A DNA stretch of 38,621 nucleotides, taken from Nocardia brasiliensis IFM 10847. GTDB lineage: Bacteria; Actinomycetota; Actinomycetes; Mycobacteriales; Mycobacteriaceae. Below, piece after piece: positions 23,687 to 34,431 of this stretch; position 1 is the first letter of the stretch, and the number at the start of each line of letters is the position of its first letter. Below the pieces are notes generated by a model. The model ran no database searches, was not told where the DNA came from, and was given only the letters and a program-made list of their open reading frames with translations. The translations under genes were made by a program, and so were the position numbers. The stretch covers positions 1-38,621 of the forward strand of contig NZ_BAUA01000215.1 in assembly GCF_000710915.1 (NCBI RefSeq). Reading direction: 5' to 3'.

Positions 23687-25264
23687 CTACTGCGCCGTCG
23701 CCTGCAGCGCCGACTCGGCCGGATCCCGCTGCGGCAGGTCGATCCTGGTGGCGATTTCCTGTTCGAACGAATCCGCCCACGCCTCCAAGCGGTCGACATT
23801 GCGCCGCATATCCGCGAAGGTCTGCGTGGCGGTCTTGTCGGTCAGCAGGTCCAGATGCAGTTGCGCGCAGATCGGCACCTTGCTGTATTCGACGAACAGG
23901 TACTTCTCCGGCTGTGGCGCCTGCGCCGCGAAAGCCCGGAAGTTCGCCTGCATGCGCGACTGGATGCCGAAGAACCGCGACGCGATCGGATGGAACTCCG
24001 CCGCGGCGTCCGGGCTGGTGAGCAAGCCGCGGAAGAGCATCTGCGAGGGCAGCGCCCAGTAGAACGAGGTATCCCACATCACCTTGGTGAACATGGCGGG
24101 CGCGTGCCCGAAGATGCTGTAGTTGTCGTGGTACATCTGCAGGTAGTTCGGCCACAGATCCTCGAGCAGCAACCGGTTGTAGGACTGGGCGACGTCCTCG
24201 GTCAGCCTGCCCTTGCGGTCGAGCTCGATGAGCCGGGTCGTGATCGTGTTGGTGTAGGCGATGTAGTCCGAGCCCGGGCTGTAGAACGCGTCCAGGAAGA
24301 CCGCCGCCTCACCGACACAGGCCCAGCGGTTGTGCGAAAACGCTTGCGTGGAGCTGTAGCTCGCGTTGCGCAGCACCAGGAAGTCGAGCAACTCGGCCTG
24401 TTCGGTGAACTTCGCCAGCGTCGGCTCGTGCTCGGCGATCCACTGCCGTGCTTTGGTTTCGGTCGAGTAGGTCCGGAACGGGTGGTAGCGCTCGTCGGTG
24501 ACGATGCCGATGCTGGTGTTCCCGGACGACAGCGGAATCATCCACACCCAGTAGCCGGTGCCCATCAGGTGGTTGGTCGAGAACCACCGGCGCTCTTGGG
24601 TTTTCGGACGCCAGGTGGGGCTGGTCGGCCCCGCCATCTCCTCTACGTCGTACTCGCCGCGCAACCGCCACCAGGCCGCGTTGATCTTGTGCGGGCTCGG
24701 CGCGCCGAGGCCCAGCTTGCGTTGGATCAGCTTGCCGCGGCCCGAGGCGTCGGCGACGAAGCGCGCCCGGACCGAGCGCTCCTCCCCGCCGGCCACCTCG
24801 TAGGTGATGACGTGATCGTCGTCGCCCTGCGCCAGATCCACATCGACGACCTTGGCCTGTTCGATCAGGTCGATGCCGAGATCCTTTGCGCCCCGGCGCA
24901 GATCGCGCTCGAAGATGCCGCGGTCGATCTGGTACGAAGGCACCCGGGCGAACCGGCGTGCGCCGATCTCCGGCCGTGCCTCGAACGGGCCGTGCTGGTC
25001 GCCGAAGAACAGGCGCAGTCCGAGCTTGTGCAGGTGGTGCTTGTTGAAATAGCCGGTGAGGCCGAGCTGTTCGGTGAAGTAGTGCGCGCCGCCTTCGACG
25101 GTCGCCTCCCCCACCTTGTACGCGCCGTCGGGGATATCGCCGCCGGTGCGCTCCAGCACCAGCACCGACAGTTCGGGCATCGTCCGCTTGAGCTGCCGCG
25201 ACAGAGTGAGCCCCGCAAGCCCGCCGCCACAGATCACTACGTCGTATCGGTCAATCGGTTTCAT
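23687..25264 (-). CDS. Halogenase-like FAD-dependent oxidoreductase of the PKS operon
   Basis: The 525-residue flavoprotein is of the tryptophan-halogenase-like superfamily. FAD motif G-G-G-L-A-G-L (13-19), then K-V-G-E-A-T-V-E (50-57). The GWxWxIP region reads G-Y-W-V-W-M-I-P (237-244), keeping W-x-W-x-I-P but with Tyr inserted after Gly. Lys80 in H-K-L-G-L-R-L-F-F sits near the place of the catalytic Lys of PrnA/RebH by eye. True halogenation is uncertain; hydroxylation or epoxidation is possible. ATG at 25264 follows GGAGA; an upstream in-frame start (25300) would overlap the PKS end and lacks a site. The gene begins 25 bases after the PKS stop. Confidence 0.82.
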   Translation of the reverse strand: MKPIDRYDVVICGGGLAGLTLSRQLKRTMPELSVLVLERTGGDIPDGAYKVGEATVEGGAHYFTEQLGLTGYFNKHHLHKLGLRLFFGDQHGPFEARPEIGARRFARVPSYQIDRGIFERDLRRGAKDLGIDLIEQAKVVDVDLAQGDDDHVITYEVAGGEERSVRARFVADASGRGKLIQRKLGLGAPSPHKINAAWWRLRGEYDVEEMAGPTSPTWRPKTQERRWFSTNHLMGTGYWVWMIPLSSGNTSIGIVTDERYHPFRTYSTETKARQWIAEHEPTLAKFTEQAELLDFLVLRNASYSSTQAFSHNRWACVGEAAVFLDAFYSPGSDYIAYTNTITTRLIELDRKGRLTEDVAQSYNRLLLEDLWPNYLQMYHDNYSIFGHAPAMFTKVMWDTSFYWALPSQMLFRGLLTSPDAAAEFHPIASRFFGIQSRMQANFRAFAAQAPQPEKYLFVEYSKVPICAQLHLDLLTDKTATQTFADMRRNVDRLEAWADSFEQEIATRIDLPQRDPAESALQATAQ

Positions 25265-25289
25265 CGCTTTTCTCCGTTCGAGCAGCTGC

Positions 25290-28200
25290 TCAGTGCCCAT
25301 CCATGAGACTGGTGAAGCTGGGGTAGTGGTCCTCGGCGGACAGTTCGTCGGCGATCGTCCGCATCACCTGCGCGCTGGGATTCTGGATGAACAGATGCCC
25401 GCCCGGGACCGTGGTGAGCGAGAACCTGCCGCTGGTGAGCTTTTCCCAGCCCTGCAGTTGGTCGGCCTCGAACAGGGGGTCCTCGGAACCGCGCAGCACC
25501 GTGATCGGCGCCCGCAACACCACACCGTGTTCGAATCGGTAGTCGCCGAGCATCTTCAGATCCGCCCGGACCGCGGGCATCATCGGCTTCACCGAAGCCT
25601 CGTCCTCGACCGGAATGTTCAGCAGATCGTTGTCGCGCAGCACTTCCAGCACCCGGCTGTCCGTTTCGCGGTCCATGTCGAAGCCGTCGCGAATGTGCTT
25701 GAGGTTTCGCACATAGCTTTCGACCAGCGCCGGCGACGGCCACCCGCCGATGATGAGTTTCAGCGGCACCTCGGCGTACTGCTGTTCCAGATATTTGGTG
25801 AGCTCGTAGGCCAGCAGGCTACCCATGCTGTGCCCGTAGATCGCGAAGGTCCGATCCAGGTGCGGCAGCATCGCATCGGCCAGTTCCTCGATGAAGGCGG
25901 GCATGGAGTCGAACGGGACCTCGTTCACCCGGTCCTCGCGGCCTGGATACTGAATGCCCACCACTTCCACCGTGTCCGGCAGGAAGTTCGGCCACGGCGT
26001 GAACACCGAGGCGCCACCGCCGACGAACGGCATCGCGAACACCCGCAGCGACGCGGTACTCGACCGTCCCTTCACCGTGTGGATCCAGCGTTGCGTGCCC
26101 GCGCTTTCCGACGCGACCGGCAGCACACCGTTGGCCTCACCGAAGACCTGGGCGAGCACCTCGTCGGTGAGCTCGACCAGCGTCGGGCCCCGCATCAGAC
26201 CCATGGTCGGGAAATCGATGTCGAGATGCTTGGCCAGCGCGTTGCGGATCTGCCCGGCCATCAGCGAGTCCATGCCGAGGTCGGTCAGGGCCACGTCGTG
26301 GGCGAGCCGGTCGATCGGCATGTCGAAGATCCGCGAGATCTGTTGCGAGAGCGCCTCGATCAGCCGCGGCTGACGCGCGGACTCTTCGAGCTCGAGCAGT
26401 TCGGCGCGCAGCCCCTCGGTGCCACCGCTCGCGGTCACGCCCGCGCTTTCGGCAAGCGCGAGATGCGCCAACCGCGGCGAGCTCCGGATGATCGGCATGA
26501 CCTGGTTCATCTTCGACCAGTTGACGCCGAAAACGCTGGTGCTCGTGACACCCTGGGCCAGGCACCGTCCGATGAAATCGAGGGCGTGGTCCGGGATGAT
26601 CGGTGTCCACCCGAGCCGGGCCAGGGTGTCGAGCTTGGTGCGCGCGACGAAGCCGACCTCGGCGAGCGCACCCCAGTTGACGGTCAGGGCGGGCAGGCCG
26701 TGCGCGCGCCGATGCTTGGCGAGCGCTTCCAGGAACCCGTTGGCCGCAGCGTAATTCGCTTGGCCGGGGGTGCCGACGTTCCAGCTCATCGACGAGTACA
26801 TGACGAATGCGTCGAGTTCCAGCTCGCGGGTGTGGTTGTGCAGGTGCCAGGCGCCGTCCACCTTGGGCTGCACCGTCCGCAGGAACTGCTCCGTCGGTCA
26901 TGCCGGCCAGCGGACCGTCCGCGAGCACCATCGCGGCGTGGTAGATCCCGCGCAACGGCGGCAGCTCCGCGATCCGTTCCAGCAGGCCGATCACGTCGGC
27001 CTCGATCGACACGTCGGCCCGCTCGAGCACCACGTTGACGCCCTTGGCCCGCATCTGCTCGATCGGCGCCGCGTTCTCTTCGTCGATCTGGGCTCGGCGG
27101 CCGACCAGCACCACTGTGCGTGCCCCGTTCTCGACCAGCCACTCTGCGGTGCGCAGACCGAAACCGGAGTAACCGCCGGTGATCAGGTAGGCGCCGTCGG
27201 CGTCGAAGGCATGGTCGCCGGTCACCGTCGGATGCACGAGCACCTCGGTGTCCGCGTCGAATTCGACGACGACCTTGCCGATCTGCTTGGCCGAGGCCAT
27301 GAACCGGAATGCCGAGGCCACTTCGACCGCGCCGAAGGCGGTGTGCGGCAGCGCGGGCAGCGTGTCCGCGGCGATGCGCTGCAACACCTCCACCATCGCC
27401 TCGCGGCACAGTTCGGGATCTTCCAGCAGCAGCCGGTCGATATCGATCGCCGCGTAGCTCAGGTTGTTGCCGAACGGCTTCAGGCCGAGCTTGTAGTTGT
27501 CGTAGATGTCCTTCTTGCCGATCTCGAGGAACCGGCCGCGCGGCCGCAGCAACTCGAGGCTCTTCGGAATCGTCTCACCCTGCAGGGAATTCAGCACGAC
27601 GTCGATGCCGTCGTAGCGCTCCCGGATCTCGTCCGCGAAGGCGAGCGAGCGCGAGTCGAACACCGCTTCGATACCCAAGGCCCGCAGGTACTCCCGCTTC
27701 TCCTCGCTGCCCGCGGTGGCCAGCACGGTCGCCCCGAGCGAGCGGGCGATGTGCACCGCGGCGAGGCCGACACCGCCGGCCGCGGCGTGCACGAGCACCC
27801 GCTGCCCCTTGCGCAGCCTGCCCACCTCGACCAGCGCGTACCACGCCGTCAGGTAGGCCATCGGCAGCGTCGCGGCCTCGGCGTCGGACAGCCGCGACGG
27901 CGCCTGGTAGACCCGCCGGACGTCGGCGACCACCAGCGAACCGAAGCAGCCACGGGCGAAGGCGATCACCCGGTCGCCGGGTGCGAACCCGTCCACCCCG
28001 GGCCCGACCTCGGTGATCACACCGGCGCACTCGACGCCGAGGTTCTTCTCGTAGAACCCGCCGAAAGTCGCACCGTCGGAGAGCATGCCGAGCGAGAGCA
28101 TGATGTCGCGGAAGTTGAGGCCGGTGGCCAGCGGCCGGATGGCCACCTCACCGGCGCCGAGCACCGGCACCGCCTGCCGCTCGTAACGCAGCTGTTCGAT

Positions 28201-31200
28201 CTCGGGATCGGCCGGCACCGACAGGGCGAACGGAGTCGGGTCCGAGATCCGGGCCGGCGTCGCGACCGAGGCCTCGAATTCGGCGAGCGACACATGTTCG
28301 AGCCGGTCGATGAACCGGGTCTCGCCGCGGAAGGCGATCTCCTCGTCCGCCGCGTCCACGTGCAGCAGCTCCTGGAAGAGCTGCGCGGCGCGCTGCGGCG
28401 CCGCGGCCGCCGGGTCGAAGTCGAAGATCTTCGCCCGCAGGCTGCTGTGCTCGCTCAACAGCACACGCAGGATGCCCCAGCTGGGCACCTGAGTGAGTGC
28501 GACCTGCTCTGCGCGCTCGATTACCTGCGCACCGGAGGTCGCCACCCACAACCGCGGCGCCTGCTCCCAATCCAGTTCCTCGACCGCCTGCGCCAGCGCG
28601 ATCACGCTGTAGGCGCCTTCGGTTTCGACGGCGGGCAGCAACTCGGTGGTCAGTTCGGCGCCCGCGTAGTCCAGGTTCCACAGGTGCAGCACGCCGGCGA
28701 TCTCGCCGGCCTGCGCACGCACCTGCTCGAGCACCCGCCGCAGGTCTTCGCTGCTGTTCGGCCGCACCCGGAAGGTGTTCGCGTCGATCTCGTCGAACTC
28801 CGTGCCGCGGGTGACCACGACACCGGCCGCGCCGCCCTCGGTGAGCAGCGCGATGTAGCGATCGCCGACCCCGTCTTCGTCCGCGAGCACGACCCAGGAG
28901 CCCTGTTCGATCCGCGGCTGATGCGGTTCGAGGTCGATCGCGGGGGTGCGCGCCAGGATCACCGAGTTGCCGGTCTGCTCCGGTGTCGCCATATCGGAGA
29001 AGATCTGCACGTTCTCGAAACCGATGCTGGGCAGGAACTCCCGCCACTTCGACTCCGCCATCAGCGGGTAGTCGGGCCGAACGTCGTGATCGCTGAACGC
29101 CCACCAGCCCTCGGTCATGCCGAAGGTCAGGTCGACCCAGTGCGGCGGCACCGTCGCCTCCACGACCAGCAGCATGCCCTGTGCGGTCAGCAGGCGCTGC
29201 ACGTTGGCGAGCGTGGCACTCAGACTCGCGGTGGCGTGCACCACATTCGAGGCCACGACGATGTCGTAGTAGTGCGCGTCGAAGCCCTGGGCCTCGATAT
29301 CGTGCTCGATATCGAGCACCCGATAGTCCACGAACTCGAATTCGGCGAAGCGATGCCGCGCCTTGCCCAGGAACAGCTGTGTGACATCGGAATACACGTA
29401 CTCGGCCCGGTCCGCGGGCAGCTCCGGCAGGACGTAGCCGGTGGTGCCGCCGGTGCCCGCACCGATCTCCAGCACCCGGATCGGCCGGTCGCCGGGCAGG
29501 GCGCGCACGCATTCGCCGACGATCTTGCTGACGATGCGATTGGCCTTGCCGAAGGAGAACGAGGGGCCGTAAAGATCTGCGACCGACTGGAATTCGTCCT
29601 CGGGGAAGATCAGCTCGATGGGGTTCACGTCGTCGCGCAGCACCGCTACCAGCTCGGTACCACAGCGGCCGAGCACCGCCAGTTCGGGCTCGCATTCGGG
29701 ATGCAGCTCCTGCAACCTGGCCAGTTCCGCGCGGGTGTCGACCCGCTCGGGGACCGTCAGCAGCCGCCAGGCGGCGCCGTCCTGCTCGGTGATACCGTGC
29801 CGCGCAAGCAGTTCCAGCAACCGGGCGAGGTAGCGCCGGTGCTTGTCGTGCACCCGCATCTCGGCGGCGAGCTCGTCGAGGGTGACCGTGCGGCCCACCG
29901 AGAACTCCATGCCCAACTGGTAGAAGGCCTCGGTCACGAACGCGATGCACAACGCGTCCATCACCGCCTCGGTGCTCGCGTGGTACTCGCGATTGACCGA
30001 CCAGTTCTGCAATTCCTCGACCAGCGGCTCCACCGCCGCGTCGAGCGCGGACGGCGCGGCCAGTGCGGCGGGCATGCGAGTCTTCGTACGCACCGGCGAC
30101 TCGTGCCAGCGGAACTCGTAGAGCCACTGCAACAGCGCGTCGCTGTCCTCGGCGGTCGTGGTGATCGACTTGCCCCGGAAGCCTTCGAGTTCGGCGACGA
30201 GCGTACCGTCCTCGTTCACGATCCAGAGATCACCGAAACAGTAGTTGATGTCCTCGCTGACCTGGGCGCGTCCGTAGCAGTAGACGCGACCGCTCGCCTT
30301 CGCGTAGAAGCTGAGCCGCTTCACCTCGACGGGCAGGTAGAGCGTCTTGTCCTCGTTGTTCGGGTCGTTGCCCATCGAGATGGACAGCGACTGGAAGCAG
30401 GAGTCCAGCACGGCCGGATGGATCGCGTGGCGCGGCGCCTCGTCCGCGAGTGCGGCCGGGGTGTCGATGCGGCCGAGCGACTTCAGGTCGGCGTAGCCGA
30501 GTTTGGTGATCGCCTTGAACGTGGGGCCCAGCATCAGACCGTTGTTGCGGAGCTTGGCGAAGACCTTGGCGGGCTCGATCTCGAGCGGGCATTCGGCGTC
30601 GAGTTCGGCGAACGGCACCGGCAGCTCGGTGTCGGGCGCGCCGCGACGCAACGTTCCGACCGAGTGCAGGGTCCAGTCCTTGTCACCGTCCTGCCTGCTG
30701 TACACGGAGTAGTCCAGCGACGGCGTCAGCACCACCTGGACGACGGGCGCGGGACGATCGTCGAAGACGAACAGCGCGCGCCGGAACTCGACGTTCTCCA
30801 GCGAGTACCGGCCGGCGCCGAACGCGTCCTCGGCACAGCCGAGCACCATGTCCAGATATGCCGCACCGGGGAAGACGATGGGACCTTGGACCCGGTGGTC
30901 GTCGAGCCAGGGGAAGCGATCCGGATCGAGCACGATCTCCCAGACGTGCTTGTCCGGTTCGTCCGCGACCCGGCCGACCTCGCCCACCAGCGGATGATGC
31001 AGCGCCGGGAAGCGCCGCTCACGCGCGGAAGGCGTTTCCAGCCAATACGTTTCACGCTGCCACGGGTAGAACGGCACCTGCACCCGGGCGGATACCCCGT
31101 CGAACAGGGCCGCCCACGACGGCTCGAAACCGGCCGTGTAGAGCGCGGCGAGCGAGGACAGCAGGGTGGCCCGATCGCTCTGCTTGCGATGCAGCGACGG

Positions 31201-33747
31201 GACGGCGATGCCCTCGGCGTGCCGCTGTTCGAGCAGCTCGCCGATGGCCGTCGCGTGGATCGGGTGCGGACCCAGCTCCACGAACGCCAGGTGCTGATCC
31301 TCGATGAGGCGATCGATGGTGGGCGCGAACCGCACGGGCTCGCGCACGTTCTGCCACCAGTATTCGGCGTCGAGCCCGCCGGTCGGCACGATCTCGGAGG
31401 TGACCGTGGAATACATCGGCACCGTCGCCGGACCCGAGGTGAGCCCCTCGAGCGAGGAGAGCAGCTCGTCGTGCAGCGGATCCATGTGGTGGCTGTGGAA
31501 GGCCACGCTGACCTGGAGCATCCTGGCGAAGATCTTCTCCGCGCCGAGCTCGCGCTCGATCTCCTCGAGCGCGTCGGGATCGCCGGCCAGCGCCACCGAT
31601 TGCGGGCCGTTGAGCGCGGCGATGGCGACCCGGCCGCGATATCCGGCGACCCGCTCCTCCACCTCGCTCAGCGGCAGACCGACGGCGAGCATCTTGCCCT
31701 TGCCCGACGCCTGCTGCTGCACCCGGCTGCGGTGGAAGATGACTCGCACCGCGTCCTCGAACGACAGCCCGCCCGACACGTAGGCGGCAGCGACTTCGCC
31801 GATGCTGTGGCCGACCACCGCGGCGGGCACGATGCCCCAGCTCTGCCACACGGCCGCCAGGCCCACCTGCACCGCGAACACCGCGGGCTGGGCGATGAAC
31901 GTCTCGCCGATCCGGCTGTCGGCTTCGTCGCGCCCGAGTTCCTCGGACACGGTCCAGTCGGCGTATTTGCTCAGTTCCGCGTCGACGCGCTGCACGGTCT
32001 GCCGGAACACCTCGTTCTGCGCCAGCAGTTCGCGCGCCATGCCCCACCACTGCGGGCCCTGGCCGGAGAAGACGAACGCGATCTGCTGTGCCGCAGGTGC
32101 TTTCACACCGGTGCGCACGGTTTCCGGTGTCGCACCACGGGCGACCTCACGCAGCGCGTCGCGCAGTTCGTCGGTCGAGGCGCACACCACGGCGAGCCGA
32201 TGATCGTAGTGCGCCCGAGTCTGCGCCTGAGTGGCCGCGATGACCGGCAGGCTCGCCGCGGCGGGCGGCTCCTCCAGGTATTCCGTGTAACTCTCGGCGT
32301 AGGCCCGCAGCGCGTCCTTCGTCTTCGCGCTGAGCGCGAACACCACCGGCTCCTGCGTCTCGACGGTGGTCGCCTGCCCGTTCGCCTTGTCCGGCAACGC
32401 GTTTCCCGCGACCTGCGGCGGCCCCTCGAGGATGACGTGGGCATTCGAGCCGCCGAACCCGAAGGAGTTGACGCCGGCCAGTCGTGGCCGGTCGCCCGGC
32501 CACGGCTGGCGGGACTGCGCCAGCTGCAGGCCCAGCTCGTCGAACGGGATGGTCGAATTCGGCACTTCGGCATGCAGGTTCGCCGGAATCTCACCGTTGG
32601 TGAGCACCAGGCACGCCTTGATGACGCCGGCGATGCCCGCCGCCGACTCCAGGTGGCCCAGGTTCGATTTCACCGCGCCGACGATGCACGGGCCGTGCCC
32701 GTTGCGCCCCGGCGCCAACGCCTTTCCGAGAGCGCGCGCCTCGATCGGGTCACCGACGGAGGTACCGGTCCCGTGTGCTTCGACGTAGCCGATATCGGCC
32801 GGCGCCACGCCCGCGTCGCGACAGGCGTCCGCGATCATCTGCGCCTGGGCTTCCTCGCTCGGCACGGAGATGCCGTTGGTGCGGCCGTCCTGATTCGTCG
32901 CACTGCCCCGGATCACCGCGTAGACGCGGTCACCGTCGGCGAGCGCCGCGGACAGCGGTTTGAGGATGATGGTGCCCGAACCCTCGCTGCGCACATAGCC
33001 GTCGGCCGATTCGCTGAAGGATTTGGATCGCCCCTCCGGCGAGAGGAAGGTGCCCTGGCTGAAGCCGATGGTCGCCTCGGGAATGAGCAGTGTGCTGACG
33101 CCGCCGACGATCGCCATCGACGCCTCGCCCGAGCGGATGCTGCGGCACGCGAGGTGGATCGCGATCAACGAGGAAGAGCAGGCGGTATCGACCGTCATAC
33201 TCGGGCCGCGCAGATCGAGCAGGTACGAAACACGATTCGCCACAATGCAATTCGTGACGCCGGTCATCGTGTGGCCGCCGATGAGGTAGCGGTTCTCCGG
33301 GTTGAGCTGGATGATGCCGTAGTCGTGTCCCGAAACACCCGCGTAGACAGCGGTTTTCGTGCCCGCGATACTTTCCGGCACGATGCCCGCGTCCTGCAGC
33401 GCCTCCCAGGTGGTCTCCAGAAAGAGGCGTTGCTGCGGGTCGATCCGCGCCGCCTCGTGCGGCGTGATGCCGAAGAAGTGCGCATCGAAGGACGTGACGT
33501 CCTCGAGGTAGCCGCCCGCCCTGGTGCGCAGGTGACCCGGCCGCGCCGCGTCCCGATCGTAGAACGCCGCGCCGGACCAGCGGTTCTCCGGAACCTCACG
33601 GACGGCGTCCTGCTCACCGAGCAGCAGTTGCCAGAAATCACCCACGTCGGAAACCCGTCCGGGGAACCGGCAACCGATTCCCACGACGGCTATGCCCTCG
33701 TGAGCGGTCGACTCGGTCTCGATCGATGAGCTGTGCACAGAATCCAT
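25290..33747 (-). CDS. Single-module highly reducing polyketide synthase, KS-AT-DH-cMT-ER-KR-ACP-TE, frameshifted in KR
   Basis: Read through one frameshift, this is about 2,818 residues. KS: Cys in D-T-A-C-S-S-S (about 190), H-G-T-G-T and N-L-G-H. AT: G-H-S-I-G-E (about 645), with A-F-H-S-H pointing to malonyl-CoA. DH: H-x-x-x-G-x-x-x-x-P (about 950) and D-S-C-F-Q. C-methyltransferase: L-E-I-G-A-G-T-G-G (about 1427). ER: A-A-G-G-V-G-L (about 1985). KR: T-G-G-Y-S-G-F-G (about 2190), then Y-S-S-M-S-W and N-Y-A-A-A-N after the frameshift. ACP: L-G-M-D-S-L (Ser near 26269). TE: G-H-S-M-G (near 25830). The ATG at 33747 follows AAGGT. The order equals fungal highly reducing iterative PKSs plus a TE, so a methyl-branched reduced chain is expected. 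Without correction the protein ends at 26137 with an Arg/Ala-rich nonsense tail, lacking ACP and TE. Confidence 0.88.
26886..26900 (-). other. Frameshift site inside the PKS KR domain
   Basis: On the minus strand the frame reads L-A-G-M-T-D and then falls into G-A-V-P-A-D-G. Dropping one base (the extra C at 26891/26892 on the plus strand) restores T-D-E-Q-F-L-R-T-V-Q-P-K-V-D-G, normal KR sequence. No slippery heptamer is present, so a one-base insertion or a sequencing error is favoured over recoding. Confidence 0.85.
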
Positions 33748-34001
33748 CGCATTACCTTCGTTTTGTAACCACACGTCTATCGACCGGGCGAGACAACCGC
33801 ACAGTTGGTGTCGTCCGATCGATCAGGATCCGTATCGACCATTCGCGCTTCGCCTGCGCGAAACGCCCCACCACGCCCTCGATTCCAGGTACGCGGTGGG
33901 ATCGAGCAGGCTGATTTGATCGTCGAGTTTCCGACCGTCACTTGCCGAAATCGAGCCGGCGGTCATGTTCCCCCCTCGAGGACCATGACCGCCGATGCGA
34001 A

Positions 34002-34346
34002 ATGTCCACCCGCCGAGAGCTTTTCGGTGGACCGCCGGACGGCATGGAGCTCCCGGCCGGTGCCTACTCCCCCCGAACGAGACCTCGGCGGTCGGACCGA
34101 GTCGTTCGGACGCCGGACAGCCGGCGATACATCGACGCTGAGGCGGTTGAGCTGGGAGGCACAGGGCGGCACATCATCAGGGGTCGTGCTGATCGTGCTG
34201 AACGTCCACATGATTTGTGCCCACCTCACGCCCGGTGCCCAGATCCGCACCCATGGTCAGAATTTATCGACCACAAGCAGTCATGTCAACACATCGGTGT
34301 GCATTCGTGTGCATCGAAGATCCCTGTCATGCACACGCTCGTGTAG
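34002..34346 (+). CDS. Doubtful small ORF upstream of the regulator gene
   Basis: The frame starts M-S-T-R-R-E-L-F-G-G-P-P-D-G-M-E-L-P and carries R-Y-I-D-A-E-A-V-E-L-G-G-T-G-R-H further on, which resembles small actinobacterial proteins with an F-G-G-P-x-D-G start. The C-terminal third is Cys/His/Pro-rich and runs through the repeats at 34297-34336, so it looks decayed or non-coding. No ribosome site stands out. The 33748-34431 stretch otherwise appears to be the upstream region of the PKS operon. Confidence 0.25.
   Translation: MSTRRELFGGPPDGMELPAGAYSPRTRPRRSDRVVRTPDSRRYIDAEAVELGGTGRHIIRGRADRAERPHDLCPPHARCPDPHPWSEFIDHKQSCQHIGVHSCASKIPVMHTLV
34297..34336. promoter_or_regulatory. GTGTGCAT repeat cluster between PKS and regulator genes
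   Basis: GTGTGCAT occurs at 34297-34304 and again at 34307-34314, exactly 10 bp apart, and its inverse ATGCACAC at 34329-34336. The helical-turn spacing and inverted third copy suggest cooperative binding of a regulator. The site lies about 100 bases upstream of the regulator gene on the plus strand and about 550 bases upstream of the PKS start on the other strand. Confidence 0.5.
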
Positions 34347-34431
34347 TGTAACCCGACCCCCTGCGTGACGTCAGGCAATGATCTTGCTAAGGTGCTCGTT
34401 CGCGACCGGACATGAGAGGACATGCACGCGC

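Noticed and set aside
26137..26885. Main-frame PKS tail after the frameshift
   Set aside because: It is Arg/Ala/Pro-rich nonsense; the normal KR-ACP-TE sequence lies in the neighbouring frame.
26886..26900. Programmed ribosomal frameshifting in the PKS
   Set aside because: No slippery heptamer or downstream pseudoknot-like repeat is visible, and a single-base change explains the pattern.
26770..33729. A plus-strand open frame of about 2,319 codons antisense to the PKS
   Set aside because: It is Arg/His/Val/Gly-rich with no domain motifs, while the minus strand carries a complete PKS. It is the usual GC-rich shadow frame.
33963..34250. A 95-codon minus-strand frame upstream of the PKS
   Set aside because: It has no ribosome site or family motif, and it overlaps the low-confidence plus-strand ORF and the likely promoter region.
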